A stretch of DNA of 51,354 nt from Hyphomicrobiales bacterium (GCA_900471485.1 UCEU01000043.1:1-51354); one strand, 5' to 3'; counted from the stretch's first letter, positions 16,202 through 26,517 are shown. The notes: generated by a model not told the origin, from the letters alone. Numbers and translations are program-made.

Positions 16202-17100
16202 TTCGCGGCCGGGGCGGGCACCTTCGGCCGTCCCTTTTCGGCGATGGCGATGCCGCCGAGCGCAAGCGCAAGCGCGATGACGTGGAAGAGCTGCAACTGC
16301 TCGCCGAGCAGCGCCACGGACAACAGGGTGCCGAAGACCGGAACCAGGTTGATGAAAAGCCCGGCCCGGTTGGCGCCGATCGTAATCACGCCCTTTATAT
16401 AGAAGACCTGCGCCAAGAGCGACGCAAAGATCGCCGTGTAGAAGGCGATGATCCAGCCTTCGCCATCTGGAAGCTGCACGTTGCCGCGCGAGGCTTCCCA
16501 GATCATCAGCGGGATCGCGCTCAGCATCGCGCCGAGCGACGGGATCGCCATAAGCGTGCGCCAGTCGAGCGGCGGTCGCCAGCGCAGGAAGATGGTGTAT
16601 GCGGAATAGGCGACGACGGCGATCAGCATCAGCGCGTCGCCGCGGTTGAGATCGAGGTTGAGCAGGGTGGCGAGATCGCCATGCGCGGCGGTCAGCGCCA
16701 CGCCCGCCAGCGTCATGGCAAAACCGGCGATCTGGGCGGTGGAAACACCGGTGCGGAAGAAGACGAAGTTCAGGAGAAAGATCAGCATCGGGATGCCGGC
16801 CTGCTCGATCGCCACGTTGATCGCCGTGGTGTATTGGACGGCGGAATAGAGGATGGCGTTGAACAGGGTGTAGCCGACGATGCCGTAGAAGAAGAGCAGC
16901 GGCAGGTTCTTGCGCACCACCGGCCAGTCGCGCTTCAGCTGCGGTACGGAAATCGCGGCGATCAGCGCCGTTGCCAGGAACCAGCGCAGAAAAGTGAGCG
17001 TCATCGGGCTCACATGACCCAGCGCCAGCTTGCCCGCGACCGTGTTGCCGCCCCAGCAGAGGGCCGCGATCGTCAGGCAGATGTAGGCGATGGCTGGCAC
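16198..17100 (-). CDS. DMT-superfamily (EamA) transporter
   Basis: 300 aa with about ten membrane helices arranged as two EamA repeats (first from residue 3, IAYICLTIAALCWGGNTV; second from about residue 150). The family mostly exports small metabolites such as amino acids. The start is GTG at 17100, giving the typical N-terminus with the WGGNTVAGK motif. Substrate unknown; neighbours give no hint. Confidence 0.88.
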   Translation of the reverse strand: MPAIAYICLTIAALCWGGNTVAGKLALGHVSPMTLTFLRWFLATALIAAISVPQLKRDWPVVRKNLPLLFFYGIVGYTLFNAILYSAVQYTTAINVAIEQAGIPMLIFLLNFVFFRTGVSTAQIAGFAMTLAGVALTAAHGDLATLLNLDLNRGDALMLIAVVAYSAYTIFLRWRPPLDWRTLMAIPSLGAMLSAIPLMIWEASRGNVQLPDGEGWIIAFYTAIFASLLAQVFYIKGVITIGANRAGLFINLVPVFGTLLSVALLGEQLQLFHVIALALALGGIAIAEKGRPKVPAPAAN

Positions 17101-17297
17101 TGGCGATTCTTTCAGACGTCCGCCGTGGCGGTCTCAACGCTTGATGTGATCGGGCAATAGCGTGATGGGGGCTGTTTTGTCACGTAAAAAGCCTATTTGG
17201 CGGGCAATACAGGGTCGCTTTCCCGAAAACAAAGTTTTATAGATGCGCGGGTTTGAGCAAGGTGCGGTTAAATCCGCCTTTAACAGGAAGACGTTGA

Positions 17298-18593
<1,296 letters not shown>

Positions 18594-18611
18594 GGTCTGC
18601 GGTCATTATTC

Positions 18612-18645
18612 GTGGTTCGGATTGTGAGTCCGAATCACGCTTTTT
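18612..18645 (+). terminator. Rho-independent terminator after purA
   Basis: A 12-base stem (18612-18623 with 18627-18638, two G-U type pairs) with a GTG loop is followed by GC and five T. It ends only 13 bases before the next start codon, so the membrane protein gene must have its own promoter within this short gap or rely on readthrough. Confidence 0.75.
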
Positions 18646-18657
18646 GAGAAAGTACGA

Positions 18658-21102
18658 ATGGCGGATTTTATCGCAGTTATCCGGCGGGCGGTTGACGGCC
18701 TGACCGAGAATACTCCCGAGATGCGGGTGAAGGTCTACGAGCGCGCTCGCGGTGCTGTTCAGCGGCAGCTCGAGAACATGAAGCCGCGCCCGCCCGAAGC
18801 CATGCTGCTGCGGCAGCTGGACAAGCTTGAAGCCGCCATTCGTGAAGTCGAGGCCGAGCACGCGGAAGCGGGGCCGGCCGAGGAAACGGTTGAAGCCGCC
18901 GGCGTATCGCCGCCGCTTGCCGTGCCGGTGCCAGAGCCTGTGGTCGAGGAACCTGCGGCCGAAGAGACGGTCGCCGAGGAACAGCCGACCGAGGCTGAAG
19001 CGCCCGCGCCGGTTCACGAAGAGCCTGCCCACTACGAAGAGCCGGTGGCCGCGCAGGAAGAGGCTGCAGCACCTCACTACGAGGAGCCTGTTTCCCATCA
19101 TGAAGAGCCGGCATTCGTAGAGCCCGAGCAGCCCGCAGAACAGCACGAGCCGTGGAAGGCGGAGGAAGAGCCCGCCGCCGAAGAGGACGTTCACCCTGCC
19201 GAGCAGTGGCAGGCGGAGCATCCCGAAGAGATCGTGCATGTCGAGCAGCATGGCCGCGAAGAGCCGCTGTTCGAGACCGAAGCTCCGGCGGCCGAGCCCG
19301 AGCCCGTGCAGACCTTCCACGAAGAGCCCGTTCATGAGGAGCCTGCCCACGAAGAGCCGGTCCATCAGGAACCGACATTCGAGGAGCCGGCTTTCGAAGA
19401 GCCCGTATCCCAGCCGGCGGCCCGCGATTACGATCTGAACAACCGCCTGGTCGAGCCCGTCTTCAGTGTCGAGGCTCCCGCGGAATTCGTCGATCACAGC
19501 CAGGCGGAGCCGTTGCATGCGGATGCCGCCGGTCATTTCGACCCCGTCTGGAACGAGCCCGCCGCCGAGGCGCCGGCGCCCGCCGAACGTGCTGCGGAAA
19601 CCGACTGGGCGCTCGAAGAGCTGCGGCAGTTTTCCGAGACGGCACCGGTAGCGCCGACGGACAAGGTGGCGCGCGCTTTCGAAGACGCAATCGCCGGCCT
19701 CGAGCAGGCGCAGACGACTTCCAAGATGCCGGCCGCCAACGAAGCCTTTTCGTGGGAAGCCGCGGCCTTCGACGATCTGCCGGCTATCGACAATACCGCG
19801 AAGGCGCCGGCAAGAGCCGTCTTCGACGACAGCGACCTCATGTCCGAGGTTCACGGCACGCCGAAGGCAACGCAGCCTGCACCGGCCGACGACAGCGACG
19901 ATTGGCGCGAAGTCACGGCCCTTCGCGGCTACGACAACCGCACGGCTGCCGCCAACGACGATAATGACGGCATTCCGCCGGCCAGCCTCGGAAACGACAT
20001 TTCGTCGAAGTTCGAAGGCAAGAACTTCCGCATGGAGCCGAAGCGCCGTCGTTTCGGTCTCGGCGCCATCATCGGCTCGCTGGTCGCGCTCGGCGTCATC
20101 GGTGGCGGAGCTTACGCAGCCTGGACCAATCAGGATGCGTTGACCGACATGGTCAAGGGCCTGGTCAGCGCCGCGCCGTCGCAGACGGCCTCCAACGGCC
20201 AGCAGACGCCGGCAACGCCGCAGGCACAGACGCCAGCCGCGTCCACGGATGCTGGTGTTGCCAAGCCGGCCGAAGAAAATAAGGAAGTAGCGTCGCTCAA
20301 CGACGGCTCCTCCGTCAGCAACAAGTTCAACCAGCGGCTCATGGCCGATGGCACCGAGGTCGACAGCGGCCCGGCCGCGGTTCCCGGCACGCCGACGGCA
20401 GAAGGCAAGTCGGTCGCGCAGCAGAACGTCGCCGCAAGCACTTCCGCGCCGGCATCCACGCCAGCAACCGAAGCCGTTCCTCCGGCCACGACGCCGGCTG
20501 TCTCGGGCGAGGCCGTTCCGGCTGCCGCGACGCCGACCGGCGCCAGCGAAAAGATGTTCCTCTACGAGGAGCGCATCGGCCAGAGCTCGCCGACGGCCAT
20601 CCAGGGTTCGGTCGTCTGGAGCGTCCAGCATGAGGCCGGAGAAAACGGCAAGCAGGAATCGACCGTGCAGGGCATCGTGACCGTGCCGGAGCGCAATCTC
20701 TCGGCTCAGGTGACGTTCAAGCGCAACGGCGATGCGTCGCTGCCGGCCAGCCATATCGTCGAGATCGTCTTCTCGCTGCCCGCCAACTTCGAAGGCGGCG
20801 CGATCGAGAGCGTCCAGCGCATCTCGATGAAGCGGACGGAGCAGGATCGCGGCGACCAGCTGATCGCCGTTCCCGCCAAGATCACCGACGATTTCCACAT
20901 GATTGCGCTCAACGACTACCCGGATGCACGCAAGTCGAATCTCGACCTGCTCGCCACCCGCGACTGGATCGATATCCCGGTCACCTACCGCAATGGCCGC
21001 CGCGCATTGCTGACCATGCAGAAGGGCGCAACGGGCACGGAAGCGTTCAATACCGCGATCAAGGACTGGGCCGCGCTGGGCGACGTTTCGACGAGCCAGT
21101 AA
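18658..21102 (+). CDS. Acidic EEP-repeat, single-pass membrane protein of unknown function
   Basis: 814 aa. Residues 1-70 form a helical domain (ADFIAVIRRAVDGLTE, LRQLDKLEAAIREVEAEHAE). From about 75 to 270 the chain is low-complexity, made of irregular EEP, HEEP and YEEP units with many Glu, Pro, Ala and His. A positively charged MEPKRRRF precedes one membrane helix (about 464-488, GLGAIIGSLVALGVIGGGAY), then an Ala/Pro/Thr linker and a folded C-terminal domain of about 190 residues (from about 625). The charge pattern suggests a cytoplasmic acidic N-terminus and periplasmic C-terminal domain. From memory, a protein of this type sits between purA and rpoH in other rhizobia. Function unknown. 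Confidence 0.85.
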   Translation: MADFIAVIRRAVDGLTENTPEMRVKVYERARGAVQRQLENMKPRPPEAMLLRQLDKLEAAIREVEAEHAEAGPAEETVEAAGVSPPLAVPVPEPVVEEPAAEETVAEEQPTEAEAPAPVHEEPAHYEEPVAAQEEAAAPHYEEPVSHHEEPAFVEPEQPAEQHEPWKAEEEPAAEEDVHPAEQWQAEHPEEIVHVEQHGREEPLFETEAPAAEPEPVQTFHEEPVHEEPAHEEPVHQEPTFEEPAFEEPVSQPAARDYDLNNRLVEPVFSVEAPAEFVDHSQAEPLHADAAGHFDPVWNEPAAEAPAPAERAAETDWALEELRQFSETAPVAPTDKVARAFEDAIAGLEQAQTTSKMPAANEAFSWEAAAFDDLPAIDNTAKAPARAVFDDSDLMSEVHGTPKATQPAPADDSDDWREVTALRGYDNRTAAANDDNDGIPPASLGNDISSKFEGKNFRMEPKRRRFGLGAIIGSLVALGVIGGGAYAAWTNQDALTDMVKGLVSAAPSQTASNGQQTPATPQAQTPAASTDAGVAKPAEENKEVASLNDGSSVSNKFNQRLMADGTEVDSGPAAVPGTPTAEGKSVAQQNVAASTSAPASTPATEAVPPATTPAVSGEAVPAAATPTGASEKMFLYEERIGQSSPTAIQGSVVWSVQHEAGENGKQESTVQGIVTVPERNLSAQVTFKRNGDASLPASHIVEIVFSLPANFEGGAIESVQRISMKRTEQDRGDQLIAVPAKITDDFHMIALNDYPDARKSNLDLLATRDWIDIPVTYRNGRRALLTMQKGATGTEAFNTAIKDWAALGDVSTSQ

Positions 21103-21126
21103 GACGGCGCAGATATCCAGGCAATG

Positions 21127-21159
21127 AAAAAGGCGGGTCCGATGGGCCCGCCTTTTCTT
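21127..21159. terminator. Bidirectional terminator between convergent genes
   Basis: AAAAAGGCGGGTCC (21127-21140) pairs with GGGCCCGCCTTTTC (21144-21157) around a GAT loop, with one G-U pair. The A-run and T-run flanks let it work on both strands, for the acidic membrane protein gene (+) and rpoH (-). Confidence 0.9.
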
Positions 21160-21180
21160 ATTCTGTACTGCGGAGAGCCG

Positions 21181-22089
21181 TTACGCCGTGGCGTCGACCA
21201 TCCGTACCGCCTTGGCGCGGTCCAGCGCGTCCTTGCGGACGGCGTCCTGGACCTTTTCGAAGGCACGGACTTCGATCTGGCGCACGCGCTCACGGCTGAT
21301 GTCGAACTCCGAGGACAGGTCCTCGAGCGTAACCGGGTCTTCCGCGAGGCGACGTGCCTCGAAGATGCGGCGTTCGCGGTCGTTCAGTACGCTCATAGCC
21401 TTCGCCAGCATGCGGCGACGGGTGTCGAGTTCGTCCTGCTCGATCAGCACATCTTCCTGGCTGTCGTGGTCATCCACGAGCCAATCCTGCCACTGTCCGG
21501 AATCGCCTTCCGATGCCTTAATGGGGGCATTCAGCGAAGCGTCGCCGGAGAGGCGGCGGTTCATCGAGATGACCTCCTCCTCAGACACCTTCAGCTTCGT
21601 CGCGATCTCGGTCACGTGCTCGGGCTTCAGATCGCCTTCATCGATGGCCTGGATGCGGCCCTTCAGGCGGCGCAGGTTGAAGAACAGGCGCTTCTGATTG
21701 GCGGTCGTACCCATCTTCACGAGCGACCACGAACGCAGGATGTATTCCTGGATCGAGGCCTTGATCCACCACATGGCATAGGTTGCCAGGCGGAAGCCAC
21801 GTTCCGGGTCGAACTTCTTCACGGCCTGCATGAGGCCGACATTGCCCTCGGACACGACTTCGCCGATCGGCAGGCCATAGCCGCGGTAGCCCATCGCGAT
21901 CTTCGCGACGAGACGCAGGTGGCTCGTGACCAGCTTGTGTGCGGCTTCGCGATCGCCATGTTCGGCATAGCGCTTCGCAAGCATGTATTCCTGCTGGGGC
22001 TCCAGCATCGGGAATTTGCGAATCTCATCGAGGTAACGGTTGAGACCGCCTTCGCCAGCGGTAATGGATGGCAAATTATTTCGGGCCAT
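21181..22089 (-). CDS. rpoH: RNA polymerase heat-shock sigma factor sigma-32
   Basis: 302 aa sigma-70-family group 3 factor. Region 1.2/2 (LNRYLDEIRKFPMLEPQQEY to RGFRLATYAMWWIKASIQEY) is followed by the diagnostic RpoH box QKRLFFNLR. The region 4 helix-turn-helix is LSSEFDISRERVRQIEVRAF. It directs transcription of chaperone and protease genes. A strong GGAGG lies 7-8 bases before the ATG. Rhizobia often have two rpoH genes; the position beside an RluD-type gene fits the RpoH1 copy, which is inference. It is followed by a bidirectional terminator. Confidence 0.97.
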   Translation of the reverse strand: MARNNLPSITAGEGGLNRYLDEIRKFPMLEPQQEYMLAKRYAEHGDREAAHKLVTSHLRLVAKIAMGYRGYGLPIGEVVSEGNVGLMQAVKKFDPERGFRLATYAMWWIKASIQEYILRSWSLVKMGTTANQKRLFFNLRRLKGRIQAIDEGDLKPEHVTEIATKLKVSEEEVISMNRRLSGDASLNAPIKASEGDSGQWQDWLVDDHDSQEDVLIEQDELDTRRRMLAKAMSVLNDRERRIFEARRLAEDPVTLEDLSSEFDISRERVRQIEVRAFEKVQDAVRKDALDRAKAVRMVDATA

Positions 22090-22209
22090 TTATTGCACCC
22101 TCCTATCTGAATTCCGATCCCCGTTCGAACGCGTCCCTGCGCTCTTAGAGGCGGACCGGGACATGCGGCTTTATCCAAGCCCGCATTAGGTCAATGTACA
22201 GATAAGTAT

Positions 22210-22251
22210 GGCGAGACATCGGTTCAAGACCGATCCCGCCTTCACGAAGGC
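22210..22251 (-). terminator. Hairpins downstream of the pseudouridine synthase gene
   Basis: Two stems abut just after the stop codon at 22253: GCCTT/AAGGC (22238-22251, CACG loop) and ATCGGT/ACCGAT (22218-22234), the latter extended by GGCG/CGCC at 22210 and 22237. They share bases and may be alternatives. No T-run is obvious on the minus strand, so termination is only probable. The rpoH promoter must lie to their left. Confidence 0.4.
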
Positions 22252-22252
22252 G

Positions 22253-23287
22253 TTACACGTCGACCGTCCGCAGCGCTTCGATCAGGCCGATCAGATCGTC
22301 GGGCAGGGGCACTTCGAAGCGCATGACCTCGCCGGTGCGTGGATGCTCGAACTGCAGCATGTAGGCGTGCAGCGCCTGGCGGCCGAAGCCATTGACGGCC
22401 TTCTTGGCGACCTCGGGGAGGAGGTTGGCCTTGGTCTTGAAGCCGGCGCCGTAGACGGTATCGCCGAGTAGCGGATGGCCGATATGCGCCATGTGGACGC
22501 GGATCTGGTGCGTGCGGCCGGTCTCGAGATGGCACTCCACCAGCGATGCGAGGCTCGTCGCGTCCGGCTTCTCGCAGAAGCGTTCCAGAACCTCGTAATG
22601 GGTGATTGCCTCGTCGGCGTCGGCGGTGCCCGGGCGCTTGACGGCACGGCGGGTGCGGTCGCCGGTGTCGCGGCCGAGCGGTGCGTCGATCATGCCCTTC
22701 AACGAGCGGGGATGGCCCCAGACGATCGCTTGGTAGGCGCGCTCGAGCGGCGTGGTGCGGCCGTGGTCGGCGAACTGCTGCGAGAGGTGGCGGTGGGCGA
22801 CGTCGTTCTTGGCGACGACCATGACGCCCGTCGTATCCTTGTCGAGGCGGTGAACGATGCCAGGGCGGCGCACGCCGCCAATACCGGAAAGGCTGTCGCC
22901 GCAATGATGGATCAGCGCGTTGACCAGCGTGCCGGTCCAGTTGCCGGCGGCAGGGTGCACGACGAGGCCGGAGGGCTTGGAGACGACGATCAGGTCGTCG
23001 TCCTCGTAGAGAATGTCGAGCGGGATGTCCTCGCCCTTGGGCGTGGGATCTTCCGGTTCCGGCAGATTGATCTCGAAGATGTCGCCCGGACGCACCTTTT
23101 TCTGCGGGTCGGCGACGACGTTGCCCCTCGAGGAGACGTTGCCTTCCTTGATCAGAACCTTCACGCGGCTGCGGGAAAATTCCTCGCCCAGCTGCGCCGT
23201 CATCCAGGCGTCGAGGCGGCCTTCGGCATTCTCATCCGCCGTCAGGACTTTCATAATGCCGGATGCTTGTTTAAAGGGGTCGCTCAA
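22253..23287 (-). CDS. RluA/RluD-family 23S rRNA pseudouridine synthase
   Basis: 344 aa. An N-terminal S4 RNA-binding domain (about 15-75, RLDAWMTAQLGEEFSRSRVK) precedes the synthase domain with the catalytic IVHRLDKDTTGVMVVAKN motif (Asp in HRLDKD) and the C-terminal GRTHQIRVHMAHIGHPLLGD. RluD members modify helix 69 of 23S rRNA; RluC-type activity cannot be excluded. The start is TTG at 23287: GGAGAAG lies 8-14 bases before it, while the internal ATG at 23254 has no ribosome binding site. It is divergent from the 128-aa membrane protein over only 43 bases. Confidence 0.92.
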   Translation of the reverse strand: MSDPFKQASGIMKVLTADENAEGRLDAWMTAQLGEEFSRSRVKVLIKEGNVSSRGNVVADPQKKVRPGDIFEINLPEPEDPTPKGEDIPLDILYEDDDLIVVSKPSGLVVHPAAGNWTGTLVNALIHHCGDSLSGIGGVRRPGIVHRLDKDTTGVMVVAKNDVAHRHLSQQFADHGRTTPLERAYQAIVWGHPRSLKGMIDAPLGRDTGDRTRRAVKRPGTADADEAITHYEVLERFCEKPDATSLASLVECHLETGRTHQIRVHMAHIGHPLLGDTVYGAGFKTKANLLPEVAKKAVNGFGRQALHAYMLQFEHPRTGEVMRFEVPLPDDLIGLIEALRTVDV

Positions 23288-23330
23288 GACGCTTCTTCTC
23301 CGAAGTATTTTATAGATTGGAACGCAACAT

Positions 23331-23717
23331 ATGACGACTATACCGCCAGAAGACGATCAGGAAGAAAAGCCCCTCGATCCGGCGATGGAAAGTGTCCGGC
23401 GCAAGATGATCCGCCTGCAGATCGTATCGGGTGCCATCATGTTCGTGAGCCTTATGGCGGTCTTCGGCGCCGTTGTCTACAAGACGATGCGCGCTCCGGC
23501 CAAGGAACCCGTTGCCGTCACCTCGGCCGGCGTGCCCTCCGATGCGCCCGTTTCCGTGACCGCCACGCTGCCGCCCGGCTTCATCATCCAGTCGTCGTCC
23601 CTCTCGGGCGGCCAGATCATGTACTTCGGCGCGACAGCCGAGGGCGTCATGAAGTCGCTGGTCGTCGATATCCGTTCCGGACGGATCGTCGCCGACGTCA
23701 CCATCAACGGCGGCTGA
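23331..23717 (+). CDS. Small single-pass membrane protein (DUF6476-like)
   Basis: 128 aa. An acidic N-terminus (PPEDDQEEKPLDPAMESVRRK) leads into one membrane helix (about 28-50, IVSGAIMFVSLMAVFGAVVY), then a Pro/Ala linker and a small domain of about 60 residues (PGFIIQSSSLSGGQIMYFG) that is probably periplasmic. It is common in alphaproteobacteria as a short protein of unknown function; the DUF number is from memory. Its stop is 4 bases before the RNA methyltransferase start, so the two are co-transcribed. Confidence 0.8.
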   Translation: MTTIPPEDDQEEKPLDPAMESVRRKMIRLQIVSGAIMFVSLMAVFGAVVYKTMRAPAKEPVAVTSAGVPSDAPVSVTATLPPGFIIQSSSLSGGQIMYFGATAEGVMKSLVVDIRSGRIVADVTINGG

Positions 23718-23721
23718 GCCT

Positions 23722-24543
23722 ATGTCCGCCTGGTTGATCGCGATCGAAAGCGCCGATGATCCAAGAATCTCGGAGTTTCGGGATATCCGCGAGCGCGATC
23801 TGACGGGCAGGGAAAACAGGTTCATCGCGGAAGGCACCGTGGTGCTCCGTATGCTTGCCGAGGCAAGCCATGGCGATACGGGCTTTTCTGCCGAAAAGGT
23901 GCTCCTATTGAAGAACCGCGTCGAGGGTGTCTCCGATATCCTCGACCGCTTGCCTGACGATGTGCCTGTGTATGTCGCGGAAGCGGCGGTGCTGGACCAG
24001 ATCGTCGGCTTTCATCTGCATCGCGGCGTACTGGCGCTTGGGCGTCGTTCCGTCGATGCCGGTGACCTCATTGATCGCCTGCCGGCCAAGTCGCTGGTGC
24101 TCGTCGGCTGCGGCATTTCCAATCATGACAATGCGGGATCGATGTTCCGCAACGCGGCGGCGTTCAAGGCCGATGCGCTCCTGCTCGACGAGACCTCGTG
24201 CGATCCGCTCTACCGCAAGGCCATGCGCGTCTCCGTCGGTTCGGTGCTGAGCGTGCCCTATCAGCGGAGCGGGGCGGCGCTCGATATTCTGACGCGGCTG
24301 GCGGAGCAGGATTTCGCCATCTGGACGCTGTCGCCGCGCGGCGAAACCGATATCCGCGCTATTCCGCCATCCGACCGCATGGCGCTTGTGGTGGGAACGG
24401 AAGGCGAGGGGTTGCCGGAAAGGGTGCTGTCGCGCTTTCGCAGCGCGCGTATTCCGCAATCCGAGGGGCTGGACAGCCTCAACGTCGCGACCGCCACCGG
24501 AATTGCACTCTTCCAGATGTCGTCGGCGGCCAAGCTTATCTGA
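23722..24543 (+). CDS. TrmH/SpoU-family RNA 2'-O-methyltransferase
   Basis: 273 aa. An N-terminal substrate-binding domain of about 110 residues is followed by the SPOUT knot: motif 1 NHDNAGSMFRNAAAF (Asn and Arg conserved), motif 2 LVVGTEGEGLPERVL and motif 3 IPQSEGLDSLNVATATGI, which binds S-adenosylmethionine. It methylates tRNA or rRNA ribose; the target is not determinable. It is co-transcribed with the small membrane protein upstream. Its stop codon directly abuts the stop of the convergent coiled-coil gene (TGA/TCA at 24541-24546), so no terminator separates them. Confidence 0.9.
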   Translation: MSAWLIAIESADDPRISEFRDIRERDLTGRENRFIAEGTVVLRMLAEASHGDTGFSAEKVLLLKNRVEGVSDILDRLPDDVPVYVAEAAVLDQIVGFHLHRGVLALGRRSVDAGDLIDRLPAKSLVLVGCGISNHDNAGSMFRNAAAFKADALLLDETSCDPLYRKAMRVSVGSVLSVPYQRSGAALDILTRLAEQDFAIWTLSPRGETDIRAIPPSDRMALVVGTEGEGLPERVLSRFRSARIPQSEGLDSLNVATATGIALFQMSSAAKLI

Positions 24544-25704
24544 TCAGCCCGGTTCGGAAAGGATCGTCGCGGCGCGCTGTGCCAGATTGATGCGTTCGCC
24601 TTCCTTCTCCTCCGATGTCTCGGGAAGCAGGTCGCGGATCGGCGAGGTCGGGCCTTCGTTGATGGCAGTCAGCGCCACCATGCTGGCGGCAATCCCGGCG
24701 ATCTCCTCGCGCATGGCGCCATCGCCGGAGCTGTCGGACTTCGCTTTCAGAAGCTGTTCCGACACCACGGCACTGCGTTTGCGCACTTCGTCACTCAGGC
24801 GGGCGGCAACGGCCGCGGTATCGAGTTCGGTCGGCATGGTGTCGGCGTTTGCCAGTTCCTCTGCGGCTGTTTCATCGGACAGCGGTGGAAGGCCGGCGCT
24901 GCGAAGCGCGCGGTTGGCCTTGCGCAGGTCGGCATTGGCCGCCTTGACATGTTCCTTGAGCTTGGTGATTTCCTGCTTGTTGCGGCCGAGCAGCGTGTCC
25001 TTGTCGGCAAGCGACGCCGTGTCACGGGCCGCCTTGTCTTCGAGACGGATCACCATGTGTTCCTGCTGCGAGAGCTTCTGCTCGGCCTCGCGGGCACGCT
25101 TCTGCAGGAGGTCCACGTCCTGGCGGAGATTGTCGCGCTCGTCGCGGACGGCGTTCGACTTGAAGTTCAGGCTCTCGATCTCGGTGACGCGGGCGGCGAG
25201 ATCGATCTTCAGCGTGTCCGTCTGTTCGGCAAGCTTGTTCAGCCGCCCCCGTTGCGCTTCCAGCTCGGCGTCCTTCGATGCGTTCGACTGCTCCGACACA
25301 TGCAGGTTCGTCTTCAGCTGGCTGATGTAGTTCTCGTCCTTGCGCAGGCTCGAGCGCAGCTCGGCGGCCTCGACGCTCATGTCGCTGATCTGGCCCTGGA
25401 GGGCGCTGATCTCGGAGGCGAAGCGGCCGGCATCGAGCGCGATCGAATCATGCTTCAGCTGCAGCGAAAGCGATTTTTCGCGCTCGCGGGCGAGATCCTG
25501 CGTGGTGCGGGCGTTTTCGGCGGCGTAGAGGGCGCGGACCATGTCCTTTTGCGCGCGAACCTCCTGGGGGCTCAGCGGCATGGTCGCCCGCATACGGTTC
25601 TCGGTGTACCAGACAATGCGGCGGTGAACGGCGGGCGATATCAGGAAGACCAGAAACGCCGCGGTCAGGAAGCCCAATCCGAACAGTAGAGCATATTGGA
25701 TCAC
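24544..25704 (-). CDS. Membrane-anchored coiled-coil protein of unknown function
   Basis: 386 aa. An N-terminal membrane helix (about 4-25, YALLFGLGFLTAAFLVFLIS) with no cleavage site is followed by a basic stretch and a long heptad-rich coiled coil from about residue 55 to 275 (for example LRSSLRKDENYISQLKTNL). The last 100 residues are Ala/Glu-rich and mostly helical. The topology places the coiled coil in the cytoplasm. I do not recognise the family; the layout resembles RmuC-like or cell-envelope scaffold proteins, but the RmuC nuclease-like domain is not seen. It sits in the CtrA-associated neighbourhood next to eipA on the same strand. Confidence 0.8.
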   Translation of the reverse strand: MIQYALLFGLGFLTAAFLVFLISPAVHRRIVWYTENRMRATMPLSPQEVRAQKDMVRALYAAENARTTQDLAREREKSLSLQLKHDSIALDAGRFASEISALQGQISDMSVEAAELRSSLRKDENYISQLKTNLHVSEQSNASKDAELEAQRGRLNKLAEQTDTLKIDLAARVTEIESLNFKSNAVRDERDNLRQDVDLLQKRAREAEQKLSQQEHMVIRLEDKAARDTASLADKDTLLGRNKQEITKLKEHVKAANADLRKANRALRSAGLPPLSDETAAEELANADTMPTELDTAAVAARLSDEVRKRSAVVSEQLLKAKSDSSGDGAMREEIAGIAASMVALTAINEGPTSPIRDLLPETSEEKEGERINLAQRAATILSEPG

Positions 25705-25833
25705 AGCGTAGCCACGGCTTCCAGAAGTTGATTTGCGTCAGGTCCAATGATTAAGCGGACCGGACGCCCAGGGCAAGTGGCCGATTGGTGACGGTGACCA
25801 AAGTTCGCCGCCACCTGCCGAAGATATTGCCGG

Positions 25834-26439
25834 TCAGAAGGGATTCCAGGTCGGGCTCGGGGTAATCTTCAGGTAGCCGACATTGAGGCCCAGACGGGCG
25901 CCGACGCCGGTGCGGATCGGCACGACCAGCACGTTGTTGTTCTTCAGGAGCGTCATGCCGAAGCCGGCAATCACGAAGGCTTGGCCGCTGACGCCGCCGA
26001 AGCGGGCGTAGATCGAGTCGGTCGAAGGCAGGTCGTAGACCAGCATCATGACGCGCGTGCCCTGGCCGCCGTAGTCGATGCCGAGCGACGGGCCCTGCCA
26101 GTAGAGCGGGTGCTCGCCGGCGTTCTTGGTGTTCATTTGGCCTTCGCCGTAGGTCAGGCCGGCAATGAAGGCGCCGGAGCCTTCCTGGCCGAGAATGTAG
26201 CCGTTCGGCAGGCCGTATTTCTGGAAGGCGGCTTCGACGACCTTGGCAAGACCGCCGCTGGTGGAGCCGAAGAAGTTATTACCGGTGTCGATGATCTCCT
26301 GCATCGTGTACTGGCCGCCGTTGTTCTGCTGCGCAGATGCCTGCACAGGAGCAAGGAGCACAGGCGAAAGCGTCAGCGCAACAAAGAGCCGGCAGAAGGC
26401 TTTGAATCTTCCGAGGAAATGGGGGCGCATGGTTGTCAT
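25834..26439 (-). CDS. eipA: EipA-like periplasmic envelope protein (DUF1134)
   Basis: 201 aa. A signal peptide (residues 1 to about 36: RFKAFCRLFVALTLSPVLL, cleavage after ASA) precedes a single DUF1134 domain with the conserved GSTSGGLAKVVE, GYILGQEGSGAF and GPSLGIDYGGQG segments. As I recall, the Brucella homologue EipA is a periplasmic beta-barrel needed for envelope stress resistance and is directly controlled by CtrA. The frame is open to 26496, but the ATG at 26437-26439 gives a normal signal peptide and leaves the candidate CtrA box (26503-26517) and the promoter outside the gene. Confidence 0.9.
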   Translation of the reverse strand: MTTMRPHFLGRFKAFCRLFVALTLSPVLLAPVQASAQQNNGGQYTMQEIIDTGNNFFGSTSGGLAKVVEAAFQKYGLPNGYILGQEGSGAFIAGLTYGEGQMNTKNAGEHPLYWQGPSLGIDYGGQGTRVMMLVYDLPSTDSIYARFGGVSGQAFVIAGFGMTLLKNNNVLVVPIRTGVGARLGLNVGYLKITPSPTWNPF

Positions 26440-26502
26440 CCGTTCATCATGGTCGGTACGATGAGCCGTTTCCGGCGTTTCCATCATTTTGCGCACATGG
26501 TC

Positions 26503-26517
26503 TTAACAATCGGTTTA
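26503..26517. promoter_or_regulatory. Candidate CtrA box upstream of eipA (and chpT)
   Basis: TTAA-CAATCGG-TTTA matches the CtrA full-site consensus TTAA-N7-TTAA at 7 of 8 positions. It lies 64 bases before the eipA start and 101 before the divergent chpT start. Sequence match only. Confidence 0.5.

Noticed and set aside
17268..17282. TTAA-N7-TTTA resembling a CtrA box before purA
   Set aside because: It ends within the purA ribosome binding region, where an activator site would not work, and purA has no known link to CtrA. Kept as a measure of chance matches.
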